Positions 12,467 to 12,490 of a stretch of DNA of 12,490 bases are shown here, in pieces; within the stretch, counting starts at the first letter, position 1, and every line of letters begins with the position of its first letter. Under the pieces are notes generated by a model that saw only the letters and a program-made list of their open reading frames with translations, was not told the origin of the DNA and ran no database searches. Source of the DNA: JAIRTY01 sp050257395 (GTDB lineage: Bacteria; Actinomycetota; Actinomycetes; Streptosporangiales; Streptosporangiaceae); the NCBI GenBank assembly GCA_050257395.1, contig JBLMWU010000145.1:1-12490 (forward strand). The letters run 5' to 3'. The translations under genes were made by a program, and so were the position numbers.

Positions 12467-12490
12467 ATGAGCAAGACGGCAGGAACGGTG
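12467..12490 (+). CDS. Start of an unidentified gene, cut by window edge
   Basis: ATG 12467 follows GGAGGGG (12458-12464) with suitable spacing and opens a frame reading MSKTAGTV to the last base. It lies 52 nt after the LLM gene on the same strand, so it may belong to the same operon. Eight residues are too few to name a family. Confidence 0.5.

Noticed and set aside
9730..12474. A 914-codon open frame on the minus strand opposite fadD19 copy B and the LLM gene
   Set aside because: Its translation is a low-complexity mix rich in R, H, G, V, A and D with no family motifs. It runs exactly antisense to two well-supported genes; long shadow frames are expected in DNA this GC-rich.
1..12490. tRNA, rRNA, CRISPR arrays, insertion sequences, transposase remnants or attachment sites
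   Set aside because: None seen. Gaps between genes are short and hold only promoter-like or hairpin sequence; no direct repeats flank any block, and base composition looks uniform.

Overview
The window is very GC-rich, with strong third-position G/C bias, GTG starts, TAnnnT-type -10 elements and apparently leaderless genes. This suggests an actinomycete. The gene content resembles the KstR-controlled sterol catabolism region of Mycobacterium and Rhodococcus, but the genus cannot be settled from the sequence. All family assignments come from reading the proteins and from memory of the families; no search was run.

Layout. Positions 1-2857 hold a minus-strand operon running leftwards: a tandem DUF35 protein (like Rv3521), an Ltp4-like thiolase-fold protein, and an Ltp3-like thiolase-fold protein cut by the window edge. 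A 124-bp divergent intergenic region with two KstR-like operators separates it from a plus-strand acyl-CoA synthetase (2982-4532). A convergent HD-domain protein with a possible di-metal site follows (4555-5379, minus), then a FadD17-like steroid acyl-CoA synthetase (5538-7190). Next come two paralogous FadD19-like synthetases (7235-8851 and 9736-11358), each behind a closely similar KstR-box promoter. An EchA19-like enoyl-CoA hydratase lies between them on the minus strand (8848-9672). An Rv3520c-like flavin/F420 (LLM) oxidoreductase (11383-12414) follows the second fadD19 in the same operon. The first eight codons of another gene end the window.

How the genes work together. FadD enzymes load steroid side-chain acids onto CoA, EchA19 hydrates the enoyl-CoA, and the Ltp3/Ltp4 plus DUF35 set is the aldol-lyase type that shortens side chains by retro-aldol cleavage. 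FadD19, Ltp3 and Ltp4 are linked in Rhodococcus to C-24-branched sterols such as sitosterol and campesterol, so this looks like a phytosterol side-chain module. No acyl-CoA dehydrogenase (FadE), ring-degradation gene or kstR gene lies in the window.

Most interesting points: four KstR-like boxes share one register, with the 3' end of each box forming the start of the -10 hexamer and the start codon 5-7 nt beyond it; fadD19 appears duplicated together with its promoter; an uncharacterised HD-domain protein with a PhnZ/MIOX-like ligand pattern sits inside the cluster; and the tandem DUF35 protein has lost its zinc site in one half.
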